Source: Roseibium marinum (GTDB lineage Bacteria; Pseudomonadota; Alphaproteobacteria; Rhizobiales; Stappiaceae). Taken from it: 64,000 bases of DNA. The stretch spans positions 18,897-82,896 of the forward strand of contig NZ_PPCN01000020.1 of the NCBI RefSeq assembly GCF_002906165.1. The letters are read 5' to 3'. Positions 1-8,440 of this stretch are shown in pieces (position 1 is the stretch's first letter; the number at the start of each line of letters is the position of its first letter). The notes beneath the pieces were generated by a model. That model was not told where the DNA came from, did no database searches, and saw only the letters and a program-made list of their open reading frames with translations. The translations under genes were made by a program, and so were the position numbers.

Positions 1-1
1 C

Positions 2-1012
2 GGCCTCGGCCAGGTGAATATCGCCGCCTCGGTTCTTTTCGGCGGCATCTCGGGCTCCGCCGCGGCGGATGCGACCGCCATCGGCGGCCTGATGATCCCG
101 CAGATGAAGGAAAAGGGCTATTCGGTCCAATATGGCGTGAACGTCACCGTGATGTCCTCGATCATCGCGCTGATGCTGCCGCCCTCGCACAACATGATCA
201 TCTATTCGATCTCCGCCGGCGGACGGCTTTCGATCGCCGATCTCTTCACCGCCGGCATCTTCCCCGGCCTGCTGCTCGCCCTATCCCTGATGGTGACCGC
301 CTGGTTCGTGGCCAGAAAGGCCGGATATCCGACCGAGTCCTTCCCCGGCTGGTCCGCCCTCGGCGCGCTGTTCCTCAATGCCGTTCCGGGCCTGCTGCTG
401 ATCGCCATCATTTTCGGCGGCGTCCGCTCCGGCGTCTTCACCGCGTCGGAAAGCTCGTGCATCGCGGCCGTCTATGCGCTTCTGGTCACGACGCTCGCCT
501 ACCGCACCATGCACTGGGCCGAATTCGTCGGTGCGACGAAGGCGGCCGTCAGAACCACGGCCATGGTGCTGCTCGTCATCGGATCGGCGGCCTCCTTCGG
601 CTGGCTTCTGGCATTCCTGCACATTCCCGCTGAGCTGGTGGCGTTCATGAAGAACGTCTCGCAGAACCCGCTGGTCATCCTCCTTATGATCAACATTGTG
701 CTGCTGTTCCTCGGAACCTTCATGGACATGTCGCCGCTGATCGTGATCACCACGCCGATCTTCCTGCCCGTCGCGACGGCCTTCGGCGTCGATCCGGTAC
801 ATTTCGGCGTCATTCTGGTTCTCAATCTGGGGATCGGACTGTGCACACCGCCGGTGGGAACGGTGCTGTTCGTCGGCTGCGCGGTCGGCAGGATCTCGGT
901 ATGGGACGCGGTCCGGACCATCTGGCCCTTTTACGGGGCCGCCATCTTCACCCTTTTGCTTGTCACCTATATACCGGCACTGTCGCTCTGGCTGCCGTCC
1001 CTGTTCCACTGA
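2..1012 (+). CDS. TRAP transporter large permease (DctM), 5' truncated by window edge
   Basis: The reading frame is open from the first bases, so the N-terminus lies outside the window. The visible ~336 residues are a chain of hydrophobic segments with the DctM-type stretch ALMLPPSHNMIIYS and, near the C-terminus, LGIGLCTPPVGTVLFVG, both typical of the large membrane subunit of tripartite ATP-independent periplasmic transporters. It would use a sodium or proton gradient to import an organic acid handed over by a periplasmic binding protein that is not visible here. The kdgF start lies 7 bases after the stop and the downstream genes are all uronate enzymes, so the substrate is probably a hexuronate; that is inference from context. 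Confidence 0.9.
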   Translation, partial: GLGQVNIAASVLFGGISGSAAADATAIGGLMIPQMKEKGYSVQYGVNVTVMSSIIALMLPPSHNMIIYSISAGGRLSIADLFTAGIFPGLLLALSLMVTAWFVARKAGYPTESFPGWSALGALFLNAVPGLLLIAIIFGGVRSGVFTASESSCIAAVYALLVTTLAYRTMHWAEFVGATKAAVRTTAMVLLVIGSAASFGWLLAFLHIPAELVAFMKNVSQNPLVILLMINIVLLFLGTFMDMSPLIVITTPIFLPVATAFGVDPVHFGVILVLNLGIGLCTPPVGTVLFVGCAVGRISVWDAVRTIWPFYGAAIFTLLLVTYIPALSLWLPSLFH

Positions 1013-1019
1013 GGCTGAA

Positions 1020-1340
1020 ATGAAGTTCGTAAAAACCTTTCCCGAAGTCGCCGCCGACCCGGGCATTCGACGCCAGGTCCTGTCCGACAGCGCCGAGCTG
1101 ATGGTGGTCGCCTTCCGGTTCCAGGAAACCGGCGCGGAAGGCAAGCTCCACAATCACCCGCATACACAATCCACTTACGTTGAAAGCGGCAAGTTCCGTT
1201 TCAGCATCGACGGGCAGGAATTCGAGGTCGGCCCCGGGGACAGTTTCGTCATTCCCTCCAGAGCCATGCATGGCTGCGTCTGCGTCGAACCGGGCACGCT
1301 GATCGACACCTTCACACCCCGTCGCGACGACTTTCTTTAA
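1020..1340 (+). CDS. kdgF: KdgF-like cupin, unsaturated uronate linearising protein
   Basis: A 106-residue single-domain cupin. The first cupin motif is seen in KLHNHPHTQSTYVESGKF, with metal-ligand histidines, and the second around PGDSFVIPSRAMHGC; the C-terminus is TPRRDDFL, matching the ending I recall for KdgF proteins. KdgF catalyses opening of 4,5-unsaturated galacturonate or mannuronate to the linear keto form used by KduI. The ATG at 1020 is preferred over an in-frame one at 960 because 960 lies inside the upstream permease gene. KduI and KduD follow directly, which strongly supports the assignment. A general sugar-binding cupin is the alternative. Confidence 0.85.
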   Translation: MKFVKTFPEVAADPGIRRQVLSDSAELMVVAFRFQETGAEGKLHNHPHTQSTYVESGKFRFSIDGQEFEVGPGDSFVIPSRAMHGCVCVEPGTLIDTFTPRRDDFL

Positions 1341-1368
1341 GACCGCCCCACACCCGAGGACTTTTGCC

Positions 1369-2193
1369 ATGACCAATGTAGAAACCCGATACGCGATCGA
1401 CCCGGAAACCGCCAGAAAGCTGGACACGCAGGGTCTGCGCGATCACTTCCATGCCTCCGGCCTGTTTGTCGAGGGCGAAATCAATCTGGTCTACACCCAT
1501 TACGACCGTTTGATCCTGGGCGGCGCGGTTCCAGGTTCGGGCGAACTGGTGCTGGACCACGTCCATGAAGCCGGCACCCCGTCCCTGCTCGACCGCCGCG
1601 AGCTCGGCATTCTGAATATCGGCGATGCGGGAACCGTCAAGGCCGGCGGACAGAGCTATGACGTCGGCCGCGGCGACGTGCTCTATATCGGCATGGGTTC
1701 CGGACCGGTCTCCTTTTCCGGCCCCGGCCGGTTCTACATCCTGTCCGCCCCCGCGCACCGGACCTGCCCGACCAGACTGATCACCGTGAAGGACGCGCGC
1801 CGGGTCGAACTCGGCTCAGCCGAAACCTCCAACGAACGCGTCATCCTGCAGTTCCTGCATCCGGAAGTCGCCGAAAGCTGCCAGCTTCTGATGGGCTACA
1901 CTCAGTTCGCGACCGGGTCGGTCTGGAACACCATGCCCGCCCATCTGCACGACCGCCGCATGGAAGCCTATCTCTATTTCGAGCTGGGCCCGGAGCAGCG
2001 CGTGTTCCATTTCATGGGCAAGCCCGAGGAAACCCGCCATCTTGTCATGGCCAATGAGGAAGCGGTCGTCTCCCCGCCCTGGTCCATCCATTGCGGGGCG
2101 GGCACCGGCGCCTACACCTTCTGCTGGGCGATGGCCGGTGACAATGTCGACTTCACCGACATGGACATGGTTGCGATGGGAGACCTGCGGTGA
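1369..2193 (+). CDS. kduI: 5-dehydro-4-deoxy-D-glucuronate isomerase
   Basis: KduI isomerises 5-keto-4-deoxyuronate (DKI) to 2,5-diketo-3-deoxygluconate in the cytoplasm, a step in pectin breakdown. The protein is 274 residues, close to the family length. The zinc site can be read directly: His192-Leu-His194, Glu199 and His241, spaced exactly as the His-x-His, Glu, His set of the E. coli enzyme. GAGGA lies 8 bases before the ATG. The gene overlaps kduD by four bases (GTGA), so the two are translationally coupled. The N-terminal part (ARKLDTQGLRDHF) also follows the family closely. Confidence 0.97.
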   Translation: MTNVETRYAIDPETARKLDTQGLRDHFHASGLFVEGEINLVYTHYDRLILGGAVPGSGELVLDHVHEAGTPSLLDRRELGILNIGDAGTVKAGGQSYDVGRGDVLYIGMGSGPVSFSGPGRFYILSAPAHRTCPTRLITVKDARRVELGSAETSNERVILQFLHPEVAESCQLLMGYTQFATGSVWNTMPAHLHDRRMEAYLYFELGPEQRVFHFMGKPEETRHLVMANEEAVVSPPWSIHCGAGTGAYTFCWAMAGDNVDFTDMDMVAMGDLR

Positions 2194-2918
2194 ATTCCTT
2201 TTCTCTCGAAGGCAGACGCGCCCTGGTAACCGGCGCCAATACGGGCATCGGCCAGGCGATTGCCATCGCCATGGGCGCGGCTGGCGCGGAGGTGCTGTGC
2301 GCCGCCCGCCGCGACTGCGATGAAACCCTCTCGAAGATCGAAAAGGGACGCCACGTGGCGGTCGATTTCGCCGACCCCATGGCGGCCGTTCCGCTCTTTG
2401 AAAACGAGACGATCGACATTCTTGTCAACAATGCCGGGATTATCCGGCGCGCGGATTCCATCGACTTCTCCGAGGCCGACTGGGACGACGTCATCGATGT
2501 GAACCTGAAAGCGGTCTTCTTCACCTGCCAGGCCTTTGGCAGGGCAGCTCTTGCGGCGGGACGGTCCGGGGCAATCGTGAACATCGCCTCGCTGCTGTCC
2601 TTCCAGGGCGGCATCCGGGTGCCGTCCTACACCGCTTCCAAGCATGGCGTTGCCGGCATCACAAAGCTGCTGGCCAATGAGTGGGCCGCCAAGGGCATCA
2701 ACGTCAACGCCATCGCACCGGGTTATATCGCCACCAACAACACCGAAGCCCTGCGCAACGATCCGGACCGTAACCGGCAGATCCTGGAGCGGATTCCGGC
2801 CGGACGCTGGGGGGAGGCCAGCGACATCGGCGAAGCCGCCGTGTTCCTCGCCTCGCCCGCGGCGAAATACGTCCACGGAACCGTTCTGAGTGTCGATGGA
2901 GGCTGGCTTGCGCGTTAG
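2190..2918 (+). CDS. kduD: 2-deoxy-D-gluconate 3-dehydrogenase (SDR family)
   Basis: A 242-residue short-chain dehydrogenase that reduces 2,5-diketo-3-deoxygluconate to 2-keto-3-deoxygluconate. The cofactor loop TGANTGIGQA is at residues ~13-22, NNAG at ~79-82, and the Tyr-x-x-x-Lys pair in YTASKHG. The start is a GTG overlapping the kduI stop. Its position between kduI and uxuB makes KduD the natural reading; a generic gluconate 5-dehydrogenase would look similar. The 3' end overlaps the proposed start of the next gene by about 20 bases. Confidence 0.93.
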   Translation: MNSFSLEGRRALVTGANTGIGQAIAIAMGAAGAEVLCAARRDCDETLSKIEKGRHVAVDFADPMAAVPLFENETIDILVNNAGIIRRADSIDFSEADWDDVIDVNLKAVFFTCQAFGRAALAAGRSGAIVNIASLLSFQGGIRVPSYTASKHGVAGITKLLANEWAAKGINVNAIAPGYIATNNTEALRNDPDRNRQILERIPAGRWGEASDIGEAAVFLASPAAKYVHGTVLSVDGGWLAR

Positions 2919-4338
2919 CCGGCAGAAGGGACCTGCGCCGAAGGCAGGTATCGTTCACCTGGGTCTGGGAGCATTCTTCCGGACCTTCGGTGCCGTCTAC
3001 ATCGAAGAAGCCATGGAAAAGTCCGGCGGCGACTGGGGCATCATCGGCGTCAGCCTGCAAAGCCCGACGACGCGCGATCTGCTCGCGCCCCAGGATTTCG
3101 TCTATACGGCCCAGGAACTGGGACCCGGCGGCTCCCGTCTTCACCAGGTCGAGATCCTCCGCGACGTCCTCGTCGCACCCGAGTCGCCCGAGGCCCTTCT
3201 GGCTGCGATGGCCGATCCCGCTATCCGGATCGTTACGCTGACGGTGACCGAAAAGGGCTATTGCCATGACCCCGCGTCCGGCAGCCTCAACTTCAAGCAT
3301 CCCGGCATCCAGCACGACCTGACCAGCGAACTGCCGACGACCGCGCCGGGGTACCTTGTCAGGGCGTTGCAGAGACGCAAGGCAGCCGGCCTGCCGCCTT
3401 TCACGGTTCTGACCTGCGACAATCTTCCCGACAACGGCCGCCTGGTGAAGGGCATCGTCCTGGAACTGGCCCGGAAAATCGACCCCGGCCTGGCGGACTG
3501 GCTTCAGGCGGAAGGCCGTTTTCCCGCCACCATGGTCGACCGGATCGTACCGGCGACAAAGCCGGAGGACGTCGAGGCGCTGGCGGCCAGGACAGGACGT
3601 CTCGATGCCGCGCCCGTGATGCACGAGCCCTTCAGGCAGTGGGTGGTGGAGGACGATTTCGTGCCCGCCTACGGCAAGGATGCACGGCCGGACCTCGGCG
3701 CCGTCGGTGTCGAGCTGGTCGGTAATGTGACCGCCTATGAGAACATGAAGCTCAGGATGCTCAACGGCACCCATTCCTCGCTCGCCTATCTCGGCTATCT
3801 GGCCGGGCACGAGACCATCGCCGAAACGATCGCCGATCCCGTCCTCGCCGGCTATGTCAAACGGCTCTGGAGAGAAGAGATCATTCCTTCCTTCAGCGCT
3901 CCACCCGGCATCGATATCGCCGGCTATGCCGACGCCCTGTTCGACCGCTACTCAAATCCCGGCATTCAGCACCGCACCTGGCAGATCGCCATGGATGGCA
4001 GCCAGAAGCTGCCACAGCGGATCCTGGGAACGCTGCGCGACAACCTTGCCGGTGACCGCGCCTGCCCCGGCCTTCTGACCGCTGTCGCCGCCTGGATGAT
4101 CTATGTGGGTGGAACCGATCTCAAGGGCGAGCCCATCGATGTGCGCGATCCGCTCTCCGACCGGCTCAAGGCCCTTTCCGACGGCGCGTCCGATGCGCAA
4201 GGCAAGGTCGCCGCGCTTCTGGGCGTGCGTGACATTTTCGATGCCGCTCTGGCGGACGCCATCCAACCGGAAGTCACCACCGCTTATGAGCGGCTGGTAT
4301 CCGGCGGCGTTCATCGAACTCTTGAGGCACTCGCATGA
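2896..4338 (+). CDS. uxuB: Mannitol dehydrogenase-family uronate reductase (fructuronate/tagaturonate reductase)
   Basis: A polyol dehydrogenase of about 480 residues. The N-terminus has the dinucleotide-binding stretch GIVHLGLGAFFR, followed by VTLTVTEKGYCH, typical of the mannitol dehydrogenase/UxuB family, and the C-terminal domain carries KLRMLNGTHSSLAYLG with the expected Asn-Gly-x-His. In uronate catabolism this enzyme reduces D-fructuronate to D-mannonate with NADH. Start choice is uncertain: GTG 2890 or ATG 2896, both inside kduD; the ATG is given. It overlaps uxuA by four bases. Because galacturonate would need tagaturonate reductase, a dual or altered specificity is possible, so UxuB is by neighbourhood with uxuA. 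Confidence 0.85.
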   Translation: MEAGLRVSRQKGPAPKAGIVHLGLGAFFRTFGAVYIEEAMEKSGGDWGIIGVSLQSPTTRDLLAPQDFVYTAQELGPGGSRLHQVEILRDVLVAPESPEALLAAMADPAIRIVTLTVTEKGYCHDPASGSLNFKHPGIQHDLTSELPTTAPGYLVRALQRRKAAGLPPFTVLTCDNLPDNGRLVKGIVLELARKIDPGLADWLQAEGRFPATMVDRIVPATKPEDVEALAARTGRLDAAPVMHEPFRQWVVEDDFVPAYGKDARPDLGAVGVELVGNVTAYENMKLRMLNGTHSSLAYLGYLAGHETIAETIADPVLAGYVKRLWREEIIPSFSAPPGIDIAGYADALFDRYSNPGIQHRTWQIAMDGSQKLPQRILGTLRDNLAGDRACPGLLTAVAAWMIYVGGTDLKGEPIDVRDPLSDRLKALSDGASDAQGKVAALLGVRDIFDAALADAIQPEVTTAYERLVSGGVHRTLEALA

Positions 4339-5519
4339 TTGAAGGTTGGCGCTGGTATGGCGCTCTGGACCGTATTTCCCTGTCCGAGATCGCACAGACA
4401 GGAGCGTCCAGCATTGTCACCGCCCTGCACGAAATTCCCTATGGCGAGGTCTGGCCGCGTGAAACGGTCGCCGCCCGCAAGGCGCAGATCCGCGAAGCGG
4501 GATTCGACTGGACGGTGGTGGAAAGCCTGCCGATACACGAGGCGATCAAGCGCGGTGCGGGCGATCTGACGCAGCTTTTCGCCAACTACCGGCAGTCCAT
4601 GGCCAATCTTGCCGCCGAGGGCATCCGGGTGATTTGCTACAATTTCATGCCGCTCCTGGACTGGACCCGCACCGATCTCACCGCGCCGGTTAGGCGCGGC
4701 GGCTCCTGTCTGAGGTTCTCGGTCGAGAAAATGGCCGCGTTCGAACTCTTCATGATCGAGCGGCCGCGCGCGGACCGGGACTATACGGCCGATAACATCG
4801 CCGCCGCGAAACGCTGGTACGACAGTGCCAAACCTGAAGATCTCGAAATTCTCGTTACGGCGATCATGGCCGGACTTCCGGGTGCCTATGACCGTTACGA
4901 CGTCCAGGGACTGCGCCAGGCCCTGGCGCCCTATGCCGGCCTTGACCGCGACGCCCTGCGCGCGAATTTCAAACGGTTTCTCGATGAAGTCATTCCGGCG
5001 GCCGAAGACCTGGGATTGAGCTTTGCCGTTCATCCGGACGATCCGCCAAGGGACATCCTCGGACTGCCCCGCATCGTCTCCAATGCCGCGGACATCGACT
5101 GGATTCTGTCCGCGCGTGAGAGCCTGTCCAACGGACTGACGCTGTGTGCCGGCTCGCTCGGAGCCAATCCGGCAAACGATGTTCCGGCAATCGCGAAACA
5201 ATTTGCCGGCAAAATCCATTTCGCGCATTTGCGTAACGTCGCGAAGGAACCGGACGGGTCCTTCGAGGAAGCCGCCCATCTTGAAGGCGATACCGACATG
5301 CCGGCACTGGTCGAGGTGCTGATGCGCGAGGAACGGCGCCGCAAGAACGAAAACCGGCCGGACAGCGACATCGTCTTCAGGCCCGACCATGGCCACGAAT
5401 TGCTGACCGACGCGCAAAAGGGTGCCCATCCCGGCTATCCGCTTATCGGACGCATGCGCGGTCTCGCAGAACTGCGCGGCGTCATTGCCGGACTGAACCA
5501 CACCGCGGTTCTGTCCTGA
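4335..5519 (+). CDS. uxuA: Mannonate dehydratase
   Basis: A 394-residue protein, the normal UxuA length. UxuA is a metal-dependent TIM-barrel enzyme that dehydrates D-mannonate to 2-keto-3-deoxygluconate. Family features visible include the start IEGWRWYG, SIVTALHEIPYGEVW, HPDDPPRDILGLPRIV and the late FRPDHGHELL, the last holding metal-site histidines and aspartate. The ATG overlaps the uxuB stop (ATGA). It is the last gene of the uronate operon; the next gene is on the other strand after a hairpin. Confidence 0.97.
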   Translation: MIEGWRWYGALDRISLSEIAQTGASSIVTALHEIPYGEVWPRETVAARKAQIREAGFDWTVVESLPIHEAIKRGAGDLTQLFANYRQSMANLAAEGIRVICYNFMPLLDWTRTDLTAPVRRGGSCLRFSVEKMAAFELFMIERPRADRDYTADNIAAAKRWYDSAKPEDLEILVTAIMAGLPGAYDRYDVQGLRQALAPYAGLDRDALRANFKRFLDEVIPAAEDLGLSFAVHPDDPPRDILGLPRIVSNAADIDWILSARESLSNGLTLCAGSLGANPANDVPAIAKQFAGKIHFAHLRNVAKEPDGSFEEAAHLEGDTDMPALVEVLMREERRRKNENRPDSDIVFRPDHGHELLTDAQKGAHPGYPLIGRMRGLAELRGVIAGLNHTAVLS

Positions 5520-5546
5520 GCCTTTGGGAGCCCCCTGCAAAAAGGC

Positions 5547-5570
5547 GAGTGCCGGGTGGGCCCGGCACTC
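5547..5570 (-). terminator. Rho-independent terminator of the LigAB-amidohydrolase operon
   Basis: A perfect 10-bp stem, GAGTGCCGGG with its complement, around a 4-base loop. Read on the minus strand it is followed by GCCTTTTTGC, a short U-tract, so it suits the minus-strand operon that ends at 5578. On the plus strand no U-tract follows, though it may still act after uxuA. Confidence 0.75.
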
Positions 5571-5577
5571 TGACGCG

Positions 5578-5949
5578 TCAGGTTTCTACGGTGGGGTAGT
5601 CCTTGCCGCGCCAATGCTGCAACTTGGCGGCCATTTCCTTCTGGAAGGACAGAGGGCCGCTCTTTTCCATGTAGGGTTCGTCGTAGATGCCGATGAAAAT
5701 CGTCAGGTTGAGGAAGAAGTGCGCGCCCATTTCGAACAAAGCCACGTAGTCGTGATTGATCAGGGCCTCGCGCTCTTCCGGGGTGAAAGCATGAACCGAC
5801 GAGGCTTCGACCTCGTTGTTCAGAAGCTTCGGTCCCATGGACTGTTCCCAGGTCGCCACCAGATTGCGCGGGTCGTCCGTGTAGCGTTTCAAGAGCTCCG
5901 GATCGCGGTCCACGGTGTAAAGGAACTTGTTGACGTAGTATTTGCTCAT
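5578..5949 (-). CDS. Extradiol ring-cleavage dioxygenase, LigA-type small subunit
   Basis: A 123-residue all-helical protein of the LigA family, the alpha subunit of class III (LigAB-type) extradiol dioxygenases such as protocatechuate 4,5-dioxygenase. Family-like stretches are YTVDRDPELLKRY, LTPEEREAL-like FTPEEREALINHD and YVALFEMGAHFFL. It caps the active site of the LigB-type subunit. Its ATG overlaps the stop of the large-subunit gene (ATGA), so the two are coupled. The substrate cannot be told from the small subunit; protocatechuate, gallate or another catechol are all possible. Confidence 0.9.
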   Translation of the reverse strand: MSKYYVNKFLYTVDRDPELLKRYTDDPRNLVATWEQSMGPKLLNNEVEASSVHAFTPEEREALINHDYVALFEMGAHFFLNLTIFIGIYDEPYMEKSGPLSFQKEMAAKLQHWRGKDYPTVET

Positions 5950-6806
5950 GCCGCCTGCTCCTTCGGGTACCAGGTGAAATAGGCTTCCATGGTGTGGAAC
6001 AGATCGAGATTGTCGACGTAGTCGGCGCCTTCGGGACCCGCGACTCCCAGCATCAGGATGAAGTTCAGGAAACCGTGGGTGGCATTGCCGCTCTGACCCA
6101 TGCTCTCATGGGTGACGTTTTCCAGGATGGCGTCGATATCGCCGGCCCTCAGCCAGTCGATTGCCTGCCGGTCGAATTGCGGATCCGGACCGGTCTCCAT
6201 GAACTGGCGCGGACCGCCCAGTTCCAGGGAGAGGTGTCCCGTGCCGATTGCGGCAATCCGCTTGTCGGAGGGGTAATCGTCGATCGCCTTGCGGATCGCC
6301 CGGCCGAGATCGTAGAACCGTTTCGGGGTGTGAAGCGGCGGCGCGAAGATGTTCGTGTAGATCGGCACCACGGGCAGATCGGCATCCGGGCGCACGGTGA
6401 TGATCGGACAGATGATCGAGTGATCGATCTTCAACTCGTTGGAAAACGCGAAGTCGAAATTCTGATCCATGAGCGACTGATGCATGAAGCGCGACATGTC
6501 CTCGTCGCCGTCCAGCACATATTTCGGAATGCCGAATTCCCGTTCCTCGTTATAGAAGGTCGCATCGTAGCGCTCTGCCTTGCCGATCAGGAACTGGGGG
6601 CAGTTGTCGAGGAAAATCTGGTGGAAATGGTCCGATCCGACCATCACCAGTATGTCCGGCTTGGTCCGTTCCAGCGTTTCCCGATAAGCCTCGACCTTGC
6701 GTTTCCACTCCGGCGCCTCGGGCATCTGCTGCTCGGGCGGCATGGTGGTGGCTTTCAGATAGAACGGATGGTGTGTCGATGCCAGTGTGGCAACCAGTTG
6801 AGCCAA
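5946..6806 (-). CDS. Extradiol ring-cleavage dioxygenase, LigB-type catalytic subunit
   Basis: Catalytic beta subunit of a class III extradiol dioxygenase, a cytoplasmic non-heme Fe(II) enzyme that opens catecholic rings. The start chosen is TTG at 6806: it is preceded by AAGGAG seven bases upstream, gives the N-terminus MAQLVATLASTHH with the conserved iron-ligand His12, and yields 286 residues. The longer open frame to 6884 has no family similarity. A second histidine cluster, GSDHFHQ (His60/His62), matches the second metal-ligand region; later GTGHLSLEL supplies another. The amidohydrolase gene lies upstream. Substrate unknown. Confidence 0.9.
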   Translation of the reverse strand: MAQLVATLASTHHPFYLKATTMPPEQQMPEAPEWKRKVEAYRETLERTKPDILVMVGSDHFHQIFLDNCPQFLIGKAERYDATFYNEEREFGIPKYVLDGDEDMSRFMHQSLMDQNFDFAFSNELKIDHSIICPIITVRPDADLPVVPIYTNIFAPPLHTPKRFYDLGRAIRKAIDDYPSDKRIAAIGTGHLSLELGGPRQFMETGPDPQFDRQAIDWLRAGDIDAILENVTHESMGQSGNATHGFLNFILMLGVAGPEGADYVDNLDLFHTMEAYFTWYPKEQAA

Positions 6807-6884
6807 TGTCTTACTCCTTCCCTTTTCGGCGCTGACGGCGCCAGAACAACGAGACGCGGCAATTGCGCTCCGCGCCGGTTTCAC

Positions 6885-8393
6885 TCAGATTGCAAAGAGA
6901 TCCCGTTCGATCCCGGCGGCTTCGAACAGGTAGTCGCGGCTTTTCTCAAGTTCCGAGGTGAGGCGTGCGAGATCGAAGCCCATGAGCTGGCCTTTCCACT
7001 TCTTGATCTGACCGGCCACGAAGACCGTATCGACGTTGCCGCGCTCCATCAGGGTGACGACGGCGCCGGGCGCGTTGTTGAGCGGCGCGACGTTGATCGC
7101 CTCCGCGTCGAGCAGGATGATGTCGGCATCCTTGCCCGGCGTGAGCGAGCCGGTCCGGCCGCCGAGCCTCAGTCCTTCGGCGCCGCCCATGGTCGCCGCG
7201 CGCAGCGCGTCCAGCGTCGTCAGAAGCTCGGGATAGTCCTCGCCGGCGAGCGCTTTCCCGTTGGCGTTCATCCTTTGAAGCGTGAGCAGACTGCGCATCT
7301 GGGTGAAGAAATCGGCGGTCATCGTGCACTCGACATCCGTTGAGAGCGACAGCCCCATGCCGAGATCGATGGCTTTCTGGATCGGCGGTTCGCCGTGGCG
7401 CATATGCATCTCGATGGGAACCGACAGCGAGACATGAGCGCCGGCATCGGCCGCGTATTTCCAGCCGTTCTCCGACATGCCGGTCATGTGGATGAAGATA
7501 TTGTCCGGGCCGAACTTGCCGCTCGCCCCGAGTTCGTCGAACGTTCCCTGCATGCCGAAGGTGCCGACAACATGAAGGGCGATCGGAAGATCGAGCTCGC
7601 GTCCGGTTGCCCAGGCCGCTTCATGGCCGGGCAGATAGATTTCGCCACCCATGACCATCGTCATGAGCTGGTCGCCGGAAGAGAAATACTGTTCCTTGAT
7701 GCGTTTGGCATCCTGCGGGTATTGGGCCCGGTCTCCCCAGCCTTCGAAATAGCCGAACACGGAACGGCGGCCCGCATCGCGCAGACCCTCGATCGCGGCA
7801 TCCGAATGTTCCGGGGAATGGTGGATCTGGCTGACATCCATCACGGTCGTCACCCCGGCATCCAGCTGGGCGATGGAGCCGAACAGCTCGTTGATGTAGA
7901 CGTCTTCCGGCCGGTAGACCATGGAGAACGTCTGCAGGATGGTTTCGTAGTAATTGTGGACGGAGGACGGACGCCCGTCATTGATCAGGATGCCGTTGGC
8001 AAGCTGGCCGCGCAGCGCGGTCTCGAACTGATGATGATGGGTGTCGATGAAACCGGGCATGACGATCTTGCCCTTTGCATCGATGACCGCGGCATCGCCG
8101 GCATCGATATTCGCACCGACTTCGGCTATCCGGCCACCGTCGATGAGGACATCCCCAACGGCGAAATTGCCGACCGCATCGTCCATCGAAAGGACGATAC
8201 CGCCCTTGAGAAGGATACGCCGCCCTTCCACGCCCACTCCTTGCGGAATGGTGCTCGCTGCCGCGTCCTGGGCGGCCAGGGTGCCGGTGGCCGCGAAGGT
8301 TCCGGCCGCGCCGGGCGCAGCGCCTGCCGTCAAAAAGTCGTGCTGTACCGGACACGATTGGTCCGGGGTAGTCGCATTGCAGAGTCTACACAT
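6885..8393 (-). CDS. Metal-dependent amidohydrolase (atrazine chlorohydrolase/cytosine deaminase-like)
   Basis: A 502-residue amidohydrolase-superfamily protein. After the N-terminal beta-sandwich comes VMPGFIDTHHHQFE with the His-x-His metal site, then LHVVGTFG, later LSTDVEC with the catalytic Asp, and GSLTPGKDADIILLD near the end. These enzymes hydrolyse C-N or C-Cl bonds on rings or side chains. The N-terminal 45 residues are odd: MCRLCN plus a later Cys, then HDFLTAGAAPGAAGTFAATG, which resembles a Tat signal whose twin arginines are replaced by Gln-His. AAGGGAGGA precedes the ATG. It is co-directional with LigAB (79-base gap) and may prepare the ring-cleavage substrate. Confidence 0.85.
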   Translation of the reverse strand: MCRLCNATTPDQSCPVQHDFLTAGAAPGAAGTFAATGTLAAQDAAASTIPQGVGVEGRRILLKGGIVLSMDDAVGNFAVGDVLIDGGRIAEVGANIDAGDAAVIDAKGKIVMPGFIDTHHHQFETALRGQLANGILINDGRPSSVHNYYETILQTFSMVYRPEDVYINELFGSIAQLDAGVTTVMDVSQIHHSPEHSDAAIEGLRDAGRRSVFGYFEGWGDRAQYPQDAKRIKEQYFSSGDQLMTMVMGGEIYLPGHEAAWATGRELDLPIALHVVGTFGMQGTFDELGASGKFGPDNIFIHMTGMSENGWKYAADAGAHVSLSVPIEMHMRHGEPPIQKAIDLGMGLSLSTDVECTMTADFFTQMRSLLTLQRMNANGKALAGEDYPELLTTLDALRAATMGGAEGLRLGGRTGSLTPGKDADIILLDAEAINVAPLNNAPGAVVTLMERGNVDTVFVAGQIKKWKGQLMGFDLARLTSELEKSRDYLFEAAGIERDLFAI

Positions 8394-8440
8394 GGCCAGT
8401 CCTCCCTTTGCCGTATATCGACCTTTTTCTTCCGGTCGCT

